A DNA stretch of 64,000 bases from Niallia circulans (GCF_007273535.1 NZ_RIBP01000004.1:1960001-2024000); one strand, 5' to 3'; shown: positions 18,506 through 28,210, numbered from the stretch's first letter. Notes: a model not told the origin generated them from the letters alone. A program made the numbers and translations.

Positions 18506-19707
18506 AATATGATCGTATATTAATACGTTATGGTGAGCTTTCTACTAAAGGAAAAAATAGAAAGAAATTCGTTGATAAATTAAGAAACTCTATTGCAGAG
18601 GCATTAAGCAGCTTTTCAGGAATTAAAATAGACGGACAGCGGGATCGTATGTATGTCGTTCTTAATGGGAATGAAGCAGGTGCTGTCGTTGATTCTTTGA
18701 AAAACATATTTGGAATACAGTCCTTTAGTCCTGCTATTAAGGTGGAAAGAGATTTAGAAGTGCTGAAAGATGCAGCATTAGAGCTTGTCACTTCTATCTA
18801 TAAGGATGGAAATACGTTTAAAGTGAGTGCGCGCAGATCGGACAAAACCTTTTCGCTTGATACAAATGAACTGAATCACTTTTTTGGTTCTCATATTCTT
18901 AAGAATGTCCCAGGTATTAAGGTGGATGTCAAAAATCCAGATATTACACTGCAGGTTGAAGTAAGAAGTGAAGCTGTTTATCTATCGAGCGAAAACTTTG
19001 CTGGTGCAGGCGGATTACCGACAGGGGCTAGCGGAAAAGCGGTACTTATGCTGTCAGGCGGGCTAGACAGTCCTGTTGCAGGTTACTTGTCCATGAAGAG
19101 GGGGCTTGAATTGGAGGGAGTTCACTTCTTTAGTCCTCCGTTTACTAGTGAAAGAGCGAAGCAAAAGGTAGTCGACATCGGTAATGTTCTTGCTTCTATG
19201 AATGGACGGTTTGTTCTTCACATCGTGCCGTTTACAGAAATTCAGCAGTTAATTCATAAGCAAATTCCAGAAAACTATACGATGACTGCAACAAGAAGAT
19301 TGATGCTGCGCATAACTGATGAGATAAGAAGAAGACAAGAAGCATTAGCAATCATTACAGGGGAAAGCCTTGGTCAGGTTGCAAGCCAGACTCTTGAAAG
19401 CATGTACGCAATTAATGCTGTCACGAGCACACCTATTATTCGCCCATTAGTTACATCTGACAAAGGCGATATTGTAGATATTGCGAAGCAAATTGGAACA
19501 TATGATATTTCTATTAGACCGTATGAAGATTGCTGTACAGTATTTGTGCCTGCTTCTCCAAAAACAAAACCGAAGAAAGAAAAGGTGGAGTTTTACGAGA
19601 GCTTTGTTGATTTTGAGCCAATGATTAAAGAGGCTGTCGACAAAGTAGAAACAATCATATTAACTGGTAAACAAGAAAATAACAGCTTAACGGACAGTTT
19701 ATTTTAA
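18502..19707 (+). CDS. thiI: tRNA 4-thiouridine synthase ThiI
   Basis: 401-residue enzyme that adenylates U8 of tRNA and transfers sulfur from the desulfurase. The order is an N-terminal ferredoxin-like region, a THUMP RNA-binding domain (about 60-165), and a PP-loop ATPase with SGGLDSPVAGYL at about 185. DCCTVFVPASPKTKPK lies near residue 347. The length shows there is no C-terminal rhodanese domain, as normal in Bacillus. It is coupled to nifZ by a 4-base overlap. Confidence 0.96.
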   Translation: MKYDRILIRYGELSTKGKNRKKFVDKLRNSIAEALSSFSGIKIDGQRDRMYVVLNGNEAGAVVDSLKNIFGIQSFSPAIKVERDLEVLKDAALELVTSIYKDGNTFKVSARRSDKTFSLDTNELNHFFGSHILKNVPGIKVDVKNPDITLQVEVRSEAVYLSSENFAGAGGLPTGASGKAVLMLSGGLDSPVAGYLSMKRGLELEGVHFFSPPFTSERAKQKVVDIGNVLASMNGRFVLHIVPFTEIQQLIHKQIPENYTMTATRRLMLRITDEIRRRQEALAIITGESLGQVASQTLESMYAINAVTSTPIIRPLVTSDKGDIVDIAKQIGTYDISIRPYEDCCTVFVPASPKTKPKKEKVEFYESFVDFEPMIKEAVDKVETIILTGKQENNSLTDSLF

Positions 19708-19768
19708 TAGTAGAACTACAAATAAGCTGTTTATGAAATTATTGTGAACAATTACCAAAAATTAAAAT

Positions 19769-19798
19769 GAATGAAGTCCATGTGTATTACACATTCTA
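19769..19798 (+). promoter_or_regulatory. Sigma-G promoter of the SASP gene
   Basis: GAATG at 19769-19773 (consensus GHATR) and CATTCTA at 19792-19798 (consensus CATNHTA) are separated by 18 bases, an excellent match for forespore sigma-G. It ends 23 bases before the SASP start codon. Confidence 0.88.
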
Positions 19799-19821
19799 TT
19801 ATCAACAAGGAGGTGATACAC

Positions 19822-20025
19822 ATGGCAAACAACAACAGCAGCAACAACTTAGTAGTACCAGGAGCTGAACAAGCTCTTGAACAAATGAAATACGAAATCG
19901 CTTCAGAATTTGGCGTTAACTTAGGTGCAGAAACAACTGCTCGCGCTAACGGTTCTGTTGGTGGTGAAATCACAAAACGTCTAGTTCAAATGGCTGAACA
20001 GCAATTTGGCGGATACCAAAAATAA
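19822..20025 (+). CDS. sspA: Alpha/beta-type small acid-soluble spore protein
   Basis: 67-residue spore protein that coats and protects DNA in the forespore and is degraded by GPR protease on germination. [12 protein letters not shown] contains the GPR cleavage region, and the following [25 protein letters not shown] is the conserved DNA-binding core. The start at 19822 follows AAGGAGGTGAT by six bases. The symbol is by position next to thiI as in B. subtilis; alpha/beta SASPs are a multigene family, so sspA versus a paralogue name is not certain from sequence alone. Confidence 0.92.
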   Translation: MANNNSSNNLVVPGAEQALEQMKYEIASEFGVNLGAETTARANGSVGGEITKRLVQMAEQQFGGYQK

Positions 20026-20041
20026 TAAATAATATGGCGTA

Positions 20042-20073
20042 AGAGATGAGGCGATTGCCTCATCTCTTTTTTG
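20042..20073 (+). terminator. Terminator of the SASP gene
   Basis: AGAGATGAGGC and GCCTCATCTCT arms around a 4-base loop, then T6. Confidence 0.93.
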
Positions 20074-20101
20074 TATGCTCCAGGCTTTGAAAATGAAATA
20101 T

Positions 20102-20130
20102 TTTAAAAATCAGAGAGTTAGTAGTATAAT
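20102..20130 (+). promoter_or_regulatory. Sigma-A promoter of the acyl-CoA synthetase gene
   Basis: TTTAAA at 20102-20107 and a perfect TATAAT at 20125-20130 with a 17-base spacer, 43 bases before the start codon. Confidence 0.6.
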
Positions 20131-20173
20131 GACATAAGAATTTTTTATAGCCTAATTACTAGGGGGAAATGAT

Positions 20174-21751
20174 ATGAGTCGGGAAGAATTATTGGCTCCG
20201 GAAATATACAACTTTGTTTCCGAGATCGAGAAGTTTGCGCAAAACAAAGAAAGACTTGCATTGCGCTGGGAAAATGAAAATGGAGATAAGCAGGAAATTA
20301 CATACAGCCACCTTTTGCAGCAAGCAAATAAAGTGGGAAATGTCTTTAAAGCTGCAGGTCTTAAAAAAGGGGATGTTGTATTAGTCATTGTACCAAGGCT
20401 AATTGAAGCATACCAAGTTTACATAGCTGCACTTAAATTAGGTTTGACTATCCTTCCGAGCTCTGAAATGCTGCGAGCAAAAGATTTGCAATATAGAATT
20501 ACACACGGTGAAGTAAAGGGTGTTATCAGCTATCATCCATATTTGGACGAACTTAATAAGGTAGAAGAGGTAAGTAATCTGAAGCGATTCGTCATTGGTA
20601 AGGAAGCTGATGGCTGGGAGTATTTAGATAAGGCTACAGATAACTCTTCAGCTGAACTGGAATTGACACAAACGAATAAGTCAGATACTGCCTTTATCTC
20701 GTACACTTCAGGCACTACTGGAAACCCAAAAGGTGTTGTACATACACATGCATGGGCATATGCCCATCTTAGAACTGCTGCGCCAAACTGGCTTTGTATT
20801 GAAGAAGGAGACTTAGTGTGGGCAACTGCAGGACCTGGCTGGCAGAAATGGGTATGGAGTCCGCTTCTTTCTGTACTTGGTTCTGGAGCAATAGGCTTTG
20901 TTTATCATGGCAAGTTTGACGCTCATAAATACTTGCAGCTGCTTGAAGACTATGAAATCAATGTGCTGTGCTGTACTCCTACAGAGTATCGCCTAATGGC
21001 AAAAGTAGAGGAGATAGGTAGTTTCAAGCTTCCAAGCTTAAGAAGTGCTGTGTCAGCAGGAGAACCGCTTAATAGGGAAGTAATTGACGTATTCAAGGAG
21101 CATTTCAATTTGGATGTTCGTGATGGATATGGACAAACCGAAAATACGTTGCTGCTTGGCATTACAAAAGGAGTTTCCCTCAGACCAGGCTCAATGGGCA
21201 AGCCAACACCAGGCAATATTGTCGAAATAGTCGATGAGGATGGAAGCCCGTGTGCAGTTGGAGAAGTCGGCGATATTGCTGTACATAAAGACACACCGGC
21301 CCTATTCAAGGAATACTTTAAAGAGCCTGAACGAACGAAACAGCAGTTCAGAGGTGACTACTACGTTACAGGTGACAGAGCGAAAAAGGATGAAGACGGC
21401 TATTTCTGGTTTGAAGGTAGAAGTGATGATATCATTATCAGTTCTGGCTATACAATAGGCCCGTTTGAGGTAGAAGATGCTCTTGTTAAGCATCCAGCAG
21501 TAAAGGAGTGTGCTGTTGTCGCAAGTCCTGATTCTATCAGAGGGAATGTAGTTAAAGCATTTATCGTGCTGCGTGACGGAATTGAAGGGACAGATGGCTT
21601 AGTCAAGGAATTGCAAACACATGTCAAAAATGCAACTGCTCCGTATAAGTATCCGCGTAAAATTGAATTTATTAATGAACTTCCTAAAACGGCTTCAGGA
21701 AAAACAAGAAGAGTCGAGCTAAGGGATAATGAATTAAAAAACAAAGGATAA
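20174..21751 (+). CDS. ytcI: Acyl-CoA synthetase (AMP-forming), YtcI/MbcS type
   Basis: 525-residue ANL-superfamily ligase that activates a carboxylic acid with ATP and CoA. Motifs: ATP-binding YTSGTTGNPKG near residue 176, YGQTE near 317, YVTGDRAKKDEDGYFWFEGR, and the C-terminal KTASGKTRR containing the catalytic lysine. The class (medium or branched short-chain acyl-CoA synthetase) and position after sspA match B. subtilis YtcI; related staphylococcal MbcS activates methylbutyrate-type acids for branched-chain fatty acid synthesis. The exact substrate is inferred, not visible. GGGGG ribosome site just before the ATG. Confidence 0.85.
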   Translation: MSREELLAPEIYNFVSEIEKFAQNKERLALRWENENGDKQEITYSHLLQQANKVGNVFKAAGLKKGDVVLVIVPRLIEAYQVYIAALKLGLTILPSSEMLRAKDLQYRITHGEVKGVISYHPYLDELNKVEEVSNLKRFVIGKEADGWEYLDKATDNSSAELELTQTNKSDTAFISYTSGTTGNPKGVVHTHAWAYAHLRTAAPNWLCIEEGDLVWATAGPGWQKWVWSPLLSVLGSGAIGFVYHGKFDAHKYLQLLEDYEINVLCCTPTEYRLMAKVEEIGSFKLPSLRSAVSAGEPLNREVIDVFKEHFNLDVRDGYGQTENTLLLGITKGVSLRPGSMGKPTPGNIVEIVDEDGSPCAVGEVGDIAVHKDTPALFKEYFKEPERTKQQFRGDYYVTGDRAKKDEDGYFWFEGRSDDIIISSGYTIGPFEVEDALVKHPAVKECAVVASPDSIRGNVVKAFIVLRDGIEGTDGLVKELQTHVKNATAPYKYPRKIEFINELPKTASGKTRRVELRDNELKNKG

Positions 21752-21882
21752 CTTGTTCTTAGTATGGATAAACTGGATTATTAGCATCTTTCGGTTTTCA
21801 AACAATTGTCTATATAACTGAAGGAATAGGCAGCATGTATGCGAAATATATACATAGCTGCTTATTTATTTAGGAGGAAAAA

Positions 21883-23484
21883 ATGGGAACGTTATTTTAT
21901 GGTGGAACAATATACACAATGAGACAAGAGGGAGAAACGGTTGACGCTGTTTATGCAAATGGCTCACACATCATGGATTATGGAAGTGTAAAGGAACTGG
22001 AAAGAAAATATGGCAAGGAGTTGACTGACCGCGTTCATTTGAAGGGCGGAGTTATGCTGCCAGGCTTTGTCGACAGCCATATGCATTTAATCGGTCATGG
22101 AGAAAGACTGATTCGCTTAGATCTTTCAGCATGCACCTCCAAGCAAGAAGCACTATCTCTTATTAAGAAATCTGCAGAAAAAACAGCAGATGGGGAATGG
22201 ATACTTGGCGGAGGCTGGAATGAAAACCTCTGGGATGATAGAACACCATTTACAAAAGAAGAATTGGACAACGTAGTCCCGCATAATCCAATTGTTTTGG
22301 ACAGAATCTGCAAGCATGCAATTGCTGTTAATACAAAAGCTTTGGAGCAGGCAAAAGTAACAAGCGATACAGCAGAACCGTTTGGCGGGGTGATTGAAAA
22401 AGACGGAACGGGAGCACTCACAGGTGTATTAAAGGACAAGGCGCAAGAGCTTATTACAAATGCCATCCCAGAAAAAAGCCATGAATATGTAAAGAATGCG
22501 TTGCGTAGAGGAATTAAGGATGCCTATAGACTTGGTTTAACTGGAGCTCATACAGAGGATTTATTTTACTATCACGGATATGAAGGAACACATCAGGCCT
22601 TCAAGCAGGTAATTGAAGAGGAAGGTCTTTTGTTTCGCACACATCTGCTTGTCCATCATCGCGTATTCGCTGAAATGATAACAGCAGCACCTCAAACTGC
22701 CTACCAATCTGGTGGAGCTTGGGTGGAGCTTGGTGCTATGAAAATATTTGCGGATGGCGCCTTTGGCGGACGGACAGCATTTTTAAGCAGACCCTATGCC
22801 GATGATCCGTCTACACAAGGTGTCTGCATATTTACGCAAACCCAGTTAGATGAGCTAGTGAAGCAGGCAAGAGACAACAATATGCCAGTAGCGGTGCATG
22901 CTATTGGTGATGAGGCCTTTGATATGGTTCTTAAGGCAATTGAAAAGCATCCATTAAAGGGATATGGCAGAGACAGGCTTATCCATGCGACAATGCTTCG
23001 TGCAGACTTAATCGAGCGCTTAAAGGGACTTCCACTCATACTGGATATTCAACCAAGCTTTGTTACTTCTGATTTTCCATGGGTGTATGATCGCCTTGGT
23101 AAGGATAATATGCAATATTGCTATGCATGGAAAACATTACTTGCAGAAGGACTTCATTGTGCCGGCGGTTCAGATGCACCAATTGAGTCTGCAGATCCAC
23201 TTGCAGGCATCTATTCAGCCGTATTAAGAACAAACGATGAGGATTTAAGCGGCGCTGGATATATGCCTGAGCAAGCTTTATCTGTATATGAGGCAGTGAG
23301 CTTATATACAAAAGGGAGTGCCTATGCTATTTGTCATGAGAAGGACAGGGGCATCATCGAAAAAGGATACCTTGCTGACTTTACTGTGCTTGATCAAGAT
23401 CTGTTTGTGATAAATCACCGTGATATCCAGAACGTAAAAGTATCAAAAACAATTATTGCAAGTGAAGTTGTCTATGAAAAATAA
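21883..23484 (+). CDS. ytcJ: Metal-dependent amidohydrolase (YtcJ family)
   Basis: 533-residue amidohydrolase-superfamily enzyme of the YtcJ/NfdA group. The metal-binding HMH lies in DSHMHLIGHG near residue 65; later metal-ligand regions include HTEDLF, AVHAIGDEAF and GSDAPIESADP. The beta-sandwich halves at the termini (residues 1-50 and 480-533) are typical. YtcJ-type enzymes hydrolyse formamide or amide bonds, and the substrate here is unknown. Strong AGGAGG ribosome site. It lies beside the acyl-CoA synthetase as in B. subtilis, but a 130-base gap leaves co-transcription open. Confidence 0.88.
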   Translation: MGTLFYGGTIYTMRQEGETVDAVYANGSHIMDYGSVKELERKYGKELTDRVHLKGGVMLPGFVDSHMHLIGHGERLIRLDLSACTSKQEALSLIKKSAEKTADGEWILGGGWNENLWDDRTPFTKEELDNVVPHNPIVLDRICKHAIAVNTKALEQAKVTSDTAEPFGGVIEKDGTGALTGVLKDKAQELITNAIPEKSHEYVKNALRRGIKDAYRLGLTGAHTEDLFYYHGYEGTHQAFKQVIEEEGLLFRTHLLVHHRVFAEMITAAPQTAYQSGGAWVELGAMKIFADGAFGGRTAFLSRPYADDPSTQGVCIFTQTQLDELVKQARDNNMPVAVHAIGDEAFDMVLKAIEKHPLKGYGRDRLIHATMLRADLIERLKGLPLILDIQPSFVTSDFPWVYDRLGKDNMQYCYAWKTLLAEGLHCAGGSDAPIESADPLAGIYSAVLRTNDEDLSGAGYMPEQALSVYEAVSLYTKGSAYAICHEKDRGIIEKGYLADFTVLDQDLFVINHRDIQNVKVSKTIIASEVVYEK

Positions 23485-23493
23485 AAGTAATTC

Positions 23494-23527
23494 GAGATTA
23501 GGGAACAGCCTAATCTCTTTCTTTTTT
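23494..23527 (+). terminator. Terminator of ytcJ
   Basis: GAGATTAGG and CCTAATCTC arms with a short loop and a T-rich tail. Confidence 0.9.
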
Positions 23528-23604
23528 TAAAAAGTTCGGGTTGTGAAATATCGCGAATAGAATTATAATATGAAATATTTCGAAAATAGAAAGAAGAGAT
23601 AAAG

Positions 23605-24534
23605 ATGAAAGATAATGAGACGAAAACAGGGATATTGTATGCCGTATTTGCATACTTGATTTGGGGTTTGTTCCCTATTTATTGGAAGAACCTGCAAGGT
23701 GTTGGCGCCGATGAAATTCTGGCAAATCGTGTTTTATGGTCTTTTGTATTTATGGTTTTGCTTGTGACTATAACAAGAAAGTGGAAGAAGCTGGGGCAAG
23801 TGCTATACAGCTTTAAAACAAATAAAAAACAAGGTTTTATGCTGTTTATCGCCTCTGTGCTAGTAAGCTGCAACTGGTTTATTTATATTTGGGCAGTGAA
23901 TGCCAATCAAATTATTGAAACAAGTCTTGGCTATTATATTAATCCATTGGTCAGCGTTATGCTCGGTATGTTTGTATTAAAGGAAAAGTTAACGAAAGTC
24001 CAGTATGTCTCAGTCGGATTAGCAGCTATCGGAGTACTAATCTTGACGATTTCTCATGGAAGCTTTCCATGGATTGCATTATCTTTAGCATTTACCTTTG
24101 GTTTGTATGGCTTGGCGAAAAAACTTATCTCCATAGATTCCGAAATAGGACTCACTTTAGAAACGATGTTCATTACACCAATTGCCCTCCTTTACATAGT
24201 TTATTTATTTGTAAAGGGAGATCATGCCTTTCTAGCAGGATCTTCAGGTATGGATGTGCTGCTGATGATATCTGGTGTGTTGACAGCTATACCGCTCCTC
24301 TTTTTCGCTAAAGGCGCCCAAAGAATACCGCTGTCGATGCTTGGCTTCATTCAGTACATGACACCTACCTTAACATTAATTTTAGGTGTATTTGTTTATG
24401 ATGAGCCATTTACCTCGACACATCTATTATCCTTTGTATTCATTTGGAGTGCATTAACACTTTATTCATTGTCAAAAACAAAGCTGTTTTCACAATCTAA
24501 TCACGCAAAACGAAAAGATAGGGCAGAGGCCTAA
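23605..24534 (+). CDS. rarD: EamA-family permease RarD
   Basis: 309-residue protein with ten predicted membrane helices in two repeated halves. The N-terminal GILYAVFAYLIWGLFPIYWK and the ANRVLWSFVFM segment are hallmarks of the RarD subfamily (chloramphenicol-sensitive protein type), and QYMTPTLTLILGVFVYDEPF is typical of the second EamA repeat. The transported substrate is unknown. It is single, with AAGAAGAGAT before the ATG. Confidence 0.88.
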   Translation: MKDNETKTGILYAVFAYLIWGLFPIYWKNLQGVGADEILANRVLWSFVFMVLLVTITRKWKKLGQVLYSFKTNKKQGFMLFIASVLVSCNWFIYIWAVNANQIIETSLGYYINPLVSVMLGMFVLKEKLTKVQYVSVGLAAIGVLILTISHGSFPWIALSLAFTFGLYGLAKKLISIDSEIGLTLETMFITPIALLYIVYLFVKGDHAFLAGSSGMDVLLMISGVLTAIPLLFFAKGAQRIPLSMLGFIQYMTPTLTLILGVFVYDEPFTSTHLLSFVFIWSALTLYSLSKTKLFSQSNHAKRKDRAEA

Positions 24535-24641
24535 TTGCAAGGATAAAAATGAATGTTAGTAGATGATTAATAAGGAAATATGAAACATTTGGGAGTTTTA
24601 TACGTAAAAACAAGAGATGAAAAAGGAGGGATACATAAAAA

Positions 24642-25655
24642 ATGAATAAAAAAAGATGGGCCGCCCTTGGAATCGCTGCATTTATATTTGCGTTTTCCAT
24701 TGCTACAAGTCTTGTGTCAACAGCATTAACGACTGATTTCAACAGTCTCTTTTCGGACTTAGTGGCAAGCGGCAATGAAGAGTTTACAGAGGATACGCTG
24801 GAAGACGGGAATGAGTTTAATAAAATAGCCGTTCTTGAAGTGGATGGAACAATACAGGATACTGGTGACACACAATCCATTCTGTCCTCTGCAGGATACA
24901 ATCATAAGGCATTTATGAAGAAGCTCGATAAAGTGAAGGATGATACAAGCGTAAAGGGAATTATCCTTAAAGTGAACACTCCTGGTGGCGGAGTTGTGGA
25001 AAGTGCGGAAATACATGATAAAATAGTCGAAATTCAAGAAGAGGCGAAAAAACCTGTATACGTGTCAATGGGATCTATGGCTGCTTCTGGAGGCTATTAT
25101 ATTTCTGCTCCTGCGGATAAAATCTTTGCAAGTCCTGAAACATTAACAGGGTCATTAGGAGTTATCATGTCAGGCTATAATTTTGAAGGCCTTGCAGAAA
25201 AGTACGGAGTTGAATTTGTAACAATTAAAAGCGGTCCTTACAAGGATATCATGAGCTCAACAAGAGAAATGACAGACGAGGAAAGAGATATTCTACAGAC
25301 GATGATCGACAACTCCTATGATGGCTTCGTGAAGGTAATTGCTGATGGAAGAGGCCTGAAGGAAGACGAAGTTCGAAAAATCGCAGATGGCAGGATATAC
25401 GATGGCAGACAAGCGAAGGATCTAAACTTAATTGATGATTTTGGTTACCTTGAAGATGTTATTACAGCAATGAAAACCGATAATAAATGGAATGATGCAA
25501 TGGTTGTAAGCTATAGCGATACTGGAGGGTTTGCTTCAATGTTCGGTATGACTGCAAAAAGTCTGCTAAGCGGAGAAGAAAAAGAAATGGCCAATATACT
25601 TAAGATAGCGACAAATGCAAATTCGCCTCGGCTTATGTATTTGTATGCAGAATAG
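24642..25655 (+). CDS. sppA: Signal peptide peptidase SppA
   Basis: 337-residue membrane-anchored serine protease that degrades cleaved signal peptides. One N-terminal helix (residues 4-28) anchors a ClpP-like domain. The catalytic pair is visible: Ser149 in MAASGGYY and Lys201 in GPYKDIMS, close to Ser147/Lys199 of the B. subtilis enzyme. AAAGGAGG precedes the ATG. The RDD protein gene yteJ starts 12 bases later, so the two form an operon as in B. subtilis. Confidence 0.96.
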   Translation: MNKKRWAALGIAAFIFAFSIATSLVSTALTTDFNSLFSDLVASGNEEFTEDTLEDGNEFNKIAVLEVDGTIQDTGDTQSILSSAGYNHKAFMKKLDKVKDDTSVKGIILKVNTPGGGVVESAEIHDKIVEIQEEAKKPVYVSMGSMAASGGYYISAPADKIFASPETLTGSLGVIMSGYNFEGLAEKYGVEFVTIKSGPYKDIMSSTREMTDEERDILQTMIDNSYDGFVKVIADGRGLKEDEVRKIADGRIYDGRQAKDLNLIDDFGYLEDVITAMKTDNKWNDAMVVSYSDTGGFASMFGMTAKSLLSGEEKEMANILKIATNANSPRLMYLYAE

Positions 25656-25667
25656 GAGGCCTGAATT

Positions 25668-26165
25668 ATGAGTATGGATATCACAAACACAGATATCGAT
25701 TCCCTTCCTCAACATGGTGAGGAACCGCCTAAAGCGTACGATTTTAACCATTATGCTGGTTTTTGGATGAGATTTTGGGCATATTTAGTCGATATCATTA
25801 TTATTACAAGCATACACCGTATCATTATTTATCCAGTATTTCGTTTGTTCGATTTTCCCACTGAAAACACGGGCTTGTTCTCTGTTATTAACATACTCAC
25901 AGCCCTTGTTTTTTACTTGTACTTTGTTCTAATGACAAAATATTTTAAACAGACGCTTGGGAAAATGATTTTTGGATTGAAAGTAATACCCTTGAAAAAG
26001 GAGAAATTGACATGGGATACTGTTATTTTTCGAGAGTGGATCGGCCGGTTCATATCAGCTAGCATTTGGATTCTGTATGCTGTTGTGGCGTTTCAGCCGA
26101 AAAAGCAAGGATTGCATGACTTGTTCGCAGATACGGCTGTTGTGCATGAAAGACAAAGAAGATAA
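25668..26165 (+). CDS. yteJ: RDD-family membrane protein YteJ
   Basis: 165-residue protein with an RDD domain: AGFWMRFWAYLVDIIII holds the Arg and Asp signature, followed by two further membrane segments and KYFKQTLGKMIFGLKVI. In B. subtilis SppA and YteJ (SppI) interact, with YteJ inhibiting SppA and both influencing lantibiotic resistance; the operon here suggests the same relation. AGGAGG lies ten bases before the ATG; a second ATG two codons on is possible. Confidence 0.9.
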   Translation: MSMDITNTDIDSLPQHGEEPPKAYDFNHYAGFWMRFWAYLVDIIIITSIHRIIIYPVFRLFDFPTENTGLFSVINILTALVFYLYFVLMTKYFKQTLGKMIFGLKVIPLKKEKLTWDTVIFREWIGRFISASIWILYAVVAFQPKKQGLHDLFADTAVVHERQRR

Positions 26166-26172
26166 GCTTTGA

Positions 26173-26204
26173 AAAACCTGCCAGGATGGCAGGTTTATTT
26201 TTTT
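26173..26204 (+). terminator. Terminator of sppA-yteJ
   Basis: AAACCTGCC and GGCAGGTTT arms with a 5-base loop and a T-run. Confidence 0.92.
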
Positions 26205-26248
26205 TATCTTTAACCAATAATAGTAAGGTTTGAAAGGATGTGCACATT

Positions 26249-26950
26249 TTGAGAGTGTTATTCATCATCGGCATCATTGTTTTGTGCCTGCTGCTTTTGC
26301 TATTACTGCTTTTATTCATGAAAATTACTGTAAAAATACGCTACTACCATGCAAAAGATAATGATGATCTTTCTATTGAAATCAGACTATTATTTGGCCT
26401 TATAAGAATAAAGAAGAAATTCCCGCTAATTAAAGTGGATGATAATTCACCTTCGCTTGTCGTGAAGGAAGAAACAAAGGTTAAGGTTGGTGAAGATGGG
26501 CCACAGCAAAAAGGTGATAAGAAGACAAAGCAATTTACGGCACAGGAATTATTAAATACCTTATCCAATACAAAAGAAATGCTGCAGCATGTTGTCGGCT
26601 TGCACCGGATCATCCGTTATTTACTCTCGAAATTTCAAATAAAGGACATTGAGTGGAGTTCCATTGTCGGTCTTGGAGATGCAGCTCATACAGGTGCTAT
26701 CGCAGGTGCAGTCTGGGCAGTTAAAGGGGCCATTATTGGGATCGTAAGTAATTATATGAAAATGCAAAACATGCCACACATACATATCTATCCACAATTT
26801 CAGCGCAATGTCTCAGAAACTTTATTTAAGTGTATGATTCGTTTTCGCCTAGGGCATGCTATGATTGCAGGAATTAAACTGGTTAAATATTGGAAAGGCG
26901 GTCTGCCTCATTTAAAAACAAATAATGAAGCGTCTGCCATCCAAAAATAA
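26249..26950 (+). CDS. ytfI: DUF2953 protein YtfI
   Basis: About 233 residues. An N-terminal hydrophobic helix (RVLFIIGIIVLC and the Leu-rich run after it) is followed by a basic, soluble-looking DUF2953 region with GLGDAAHTGAIAGAVWAVKG and NMPHIHIYPQF. Function unknown; in B. subtilis it is paired with the sporulation gene ytfJ, which starts 29 bases downstream here. I prefer TTG 26249 (AAAGGATG seven bases upstream) over the GTG at 26240, which overlaps the ribosome site. Confidence 0.87.
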   Translation: MRVLFIIGIIVLCLLLLLLLLLFMKITVKIRYYHAKDNDDLSIEIRLLFGLIRIKKKFPLIKVDDNSPSLVVKEETKVKVGEDGPQQKGDKKTKQFTAQELLNTLSNTKEMLQHVVGLHRIIRYLLSKFQIKDIEWSSIVGLGDAAHTGAIAGAVWAVKGAIIGIVSNYMKMQNMPHIHIYPQFQRNVSETLFKCMIRFRLGHAMIAGIKLVKYWKGGLPHLKTNNEASAIQK

Positions 26951-26979
26951 TAATGCATAATGCAAATGGAGGAATAAAC

Positions 26980-27441
26980 ATGTCAGATCATCCAATACAA
27001 GGCTTAATGACAACTGCAATGGAAAACTTAAAGGAAATGATCGATGTCAATACGATTATCGGTGATCCTGTTGAAACTCCGGATGGCAGTGTTATATTGA
27101 CTGTTTCCAAAGTAGGCTTCGGTTTCGCTGCAGGCGGAAGTGAATTTACACTTGAAGATCATTCTTTGGGTGAGAACAGTGTTAGTAAACATCCATTTGG
27201 CGGCGGTAGCGGTGGCGGTGTTTCCATTACACCGATTGCTTTCCTGATTGTTAACGGACAAGGTGTCAAAATGGTTCATCTTGATGAAAGCACGCACTTA
27301 TATGAAAAGCTTTTAGATTTTGCTCCACAAGCTGTAGACAAAATTCAGCAAATGTTCTCTAAAAACGGAGACAGCCAGCAGCAATCTTCAAGTCAACAAC
27401 AGCAATCCCAATCCAGCAAAAAAGAAGATATTGAATTTTAA
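26980..27441 (+). CDS. ytfJ: GerW-family sporulation protein YtfJ
   Basis: 153-residue protein. The family core covers the first 110 residues: HPIQGLMTTAMENLKEMIDV, then VGFGFAAGGSEF, a glycine-rich loop GGGSGGGVSITP and FLIVNGQGVKMVH. The last 30 residues are a Gln/Ser tail. GerW-type proteins are made in sporulating cells and affect germination. The start at 26980 follows GGAGG by eight bases. It is the last gene of the ytfI-ytfJ pair, before a long terminator. Confidence 0.92.
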   Translation: MSDHPIQGLMTTAMENLKEMIDVNTIIGDPVETPDGSVILTVSKVGFGFAAGGSEFTLEDHSLGENSVSKHPFGGGSGGGVSITPIAFLIVNGQGVKMVHLDESTHLYEKLLDFAPQAVDKIQQMFSKNGDSQQQSSSQQQQSQSSKKEDIEF

Positions 27442-27455
27442 TAAACAATAAATAA

Positions 27456-27512
27456 AGTCTGAAACACAGCTAGGCAGTTCGTCAGGCTAGTGTTTCAGAC
27501 TATTATTTTTTT
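27456..27512 (+). terminator. Terminator of ytfI-ytfJ
   Basis: GTCTGAAACAC and GTGTTTCAGAC form a long outer stem with an inner partly paired GCTAGGC/GTCAGGC region. The T-rich run starts about six bases after the stem. Confidence 0.85.
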
Positions 27513-27526
27513 AACAGACATTTTCT

Positions 27527-27556
27527 TTGCAAATAGGACCATATATCCGATATGAT
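27527..27556 (+). promoter_or_regulatory. Candidate sigma-A promoter of tpx
   Basis: TTGCAA at 27527 and TATGAT at 27551-27556, 18 bases apart, 43 bases before the tpx start. Confidence 0.55.
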
Positions 27557-27598
27557 AAATACATATACATATTTATAAAACGGGAAGGATTGAGTGCA

Positions 27599-28099
27599 AT
27601 GCCTGCAATAACATTTAAAAACAAGCCGGTCACTTTGCTTGGCAATGAAGTAAAGGTAGGAGACAAGGCTCCTGAATTTCATGTGCTTGCAAATGACATG
27701 TCTGAGATTACGCTAGACAGCTCTAAAGGAAAGGTGCGTTTGTTTAGTGTCATTCCATCCATTGATACAGGTGTTTGCGATGCGCAAACAAGACGCTTTA
27801 ATGAAGACGCAGCAAAACTGGAAAATGTGGAAGTAATCACAGTAAGTGCAGATCTTCCTTTTGCTCAAAGAAGATGGTGTGCGAGTGCCGGTATTGACAA
27901 TGTAATTACTGTCTCAGACCATAAGGATCTTTCTTTCGGCAAAGCATTTGGTGTTGCAATGGAAGAGTTACGTTTACTTGCGAGAGCTACGTTTGTCGTG
28001 GATTCAAGTGATACTGTTACATATGTAGAGTATGTGGAAGAAGCAAGCAGTCATCCAAATTATGAAGCAGCTATCGAAGCGGCAAAAGCTGCAAAATAA
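27599..28099 (+). CDS. tpx: Thiol peroxidase (2-Cys peroxiredoxin)
   Basis: 166-residue cytoplasmic peroxidase that reduces hydroperoxides with thioredoxin. The peroxidatic Cys60 lies in TGVCDAQT, and the resolving Cys94 in RRWCASAG, the spacing typical of atypical 2-Cys Tpx. The start at 27599 follows GGAAGG by about ten bases and gives the family N-terminus [15 protein letters not shown]. It has its own promoter and terminator. Confidence 0.97.
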   Translation: MPAITFKNKPVTLLGNEVKVGDKAPEFHVLANDMSEITLDSSKGKVRLFSVIPSIDTGVCDAQTRRFNEDAAKLENVEVITVSADLPFAQRRWCASAGIDNVITVSDHKDLSFGKAFGVAMEELRLLARATFVVDSSDTVTYVEYVEEASSHPNYEAAIEAAKAAK

Positions 28100-28131
28100 G
28101 AAATAAAAAAGTCATCGGGAAATTACATAGA

Positions 28132-28158
28132 AAGTCTCGAAAAGGTTTCGAGGCTTTT
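28132..28158 (+). terminator. Terminator of tpx
   Basis: AAGTCTCGAAA and TTTCGAGGCTT arms with a tiny loop, T5 tail. Confidence 0.85.
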
Positions 28159-28210
28159 TCTGTGTGAATTATAAAGATAATGAAATTTACAGGGAAGACA
28201 GGTGAGGGAC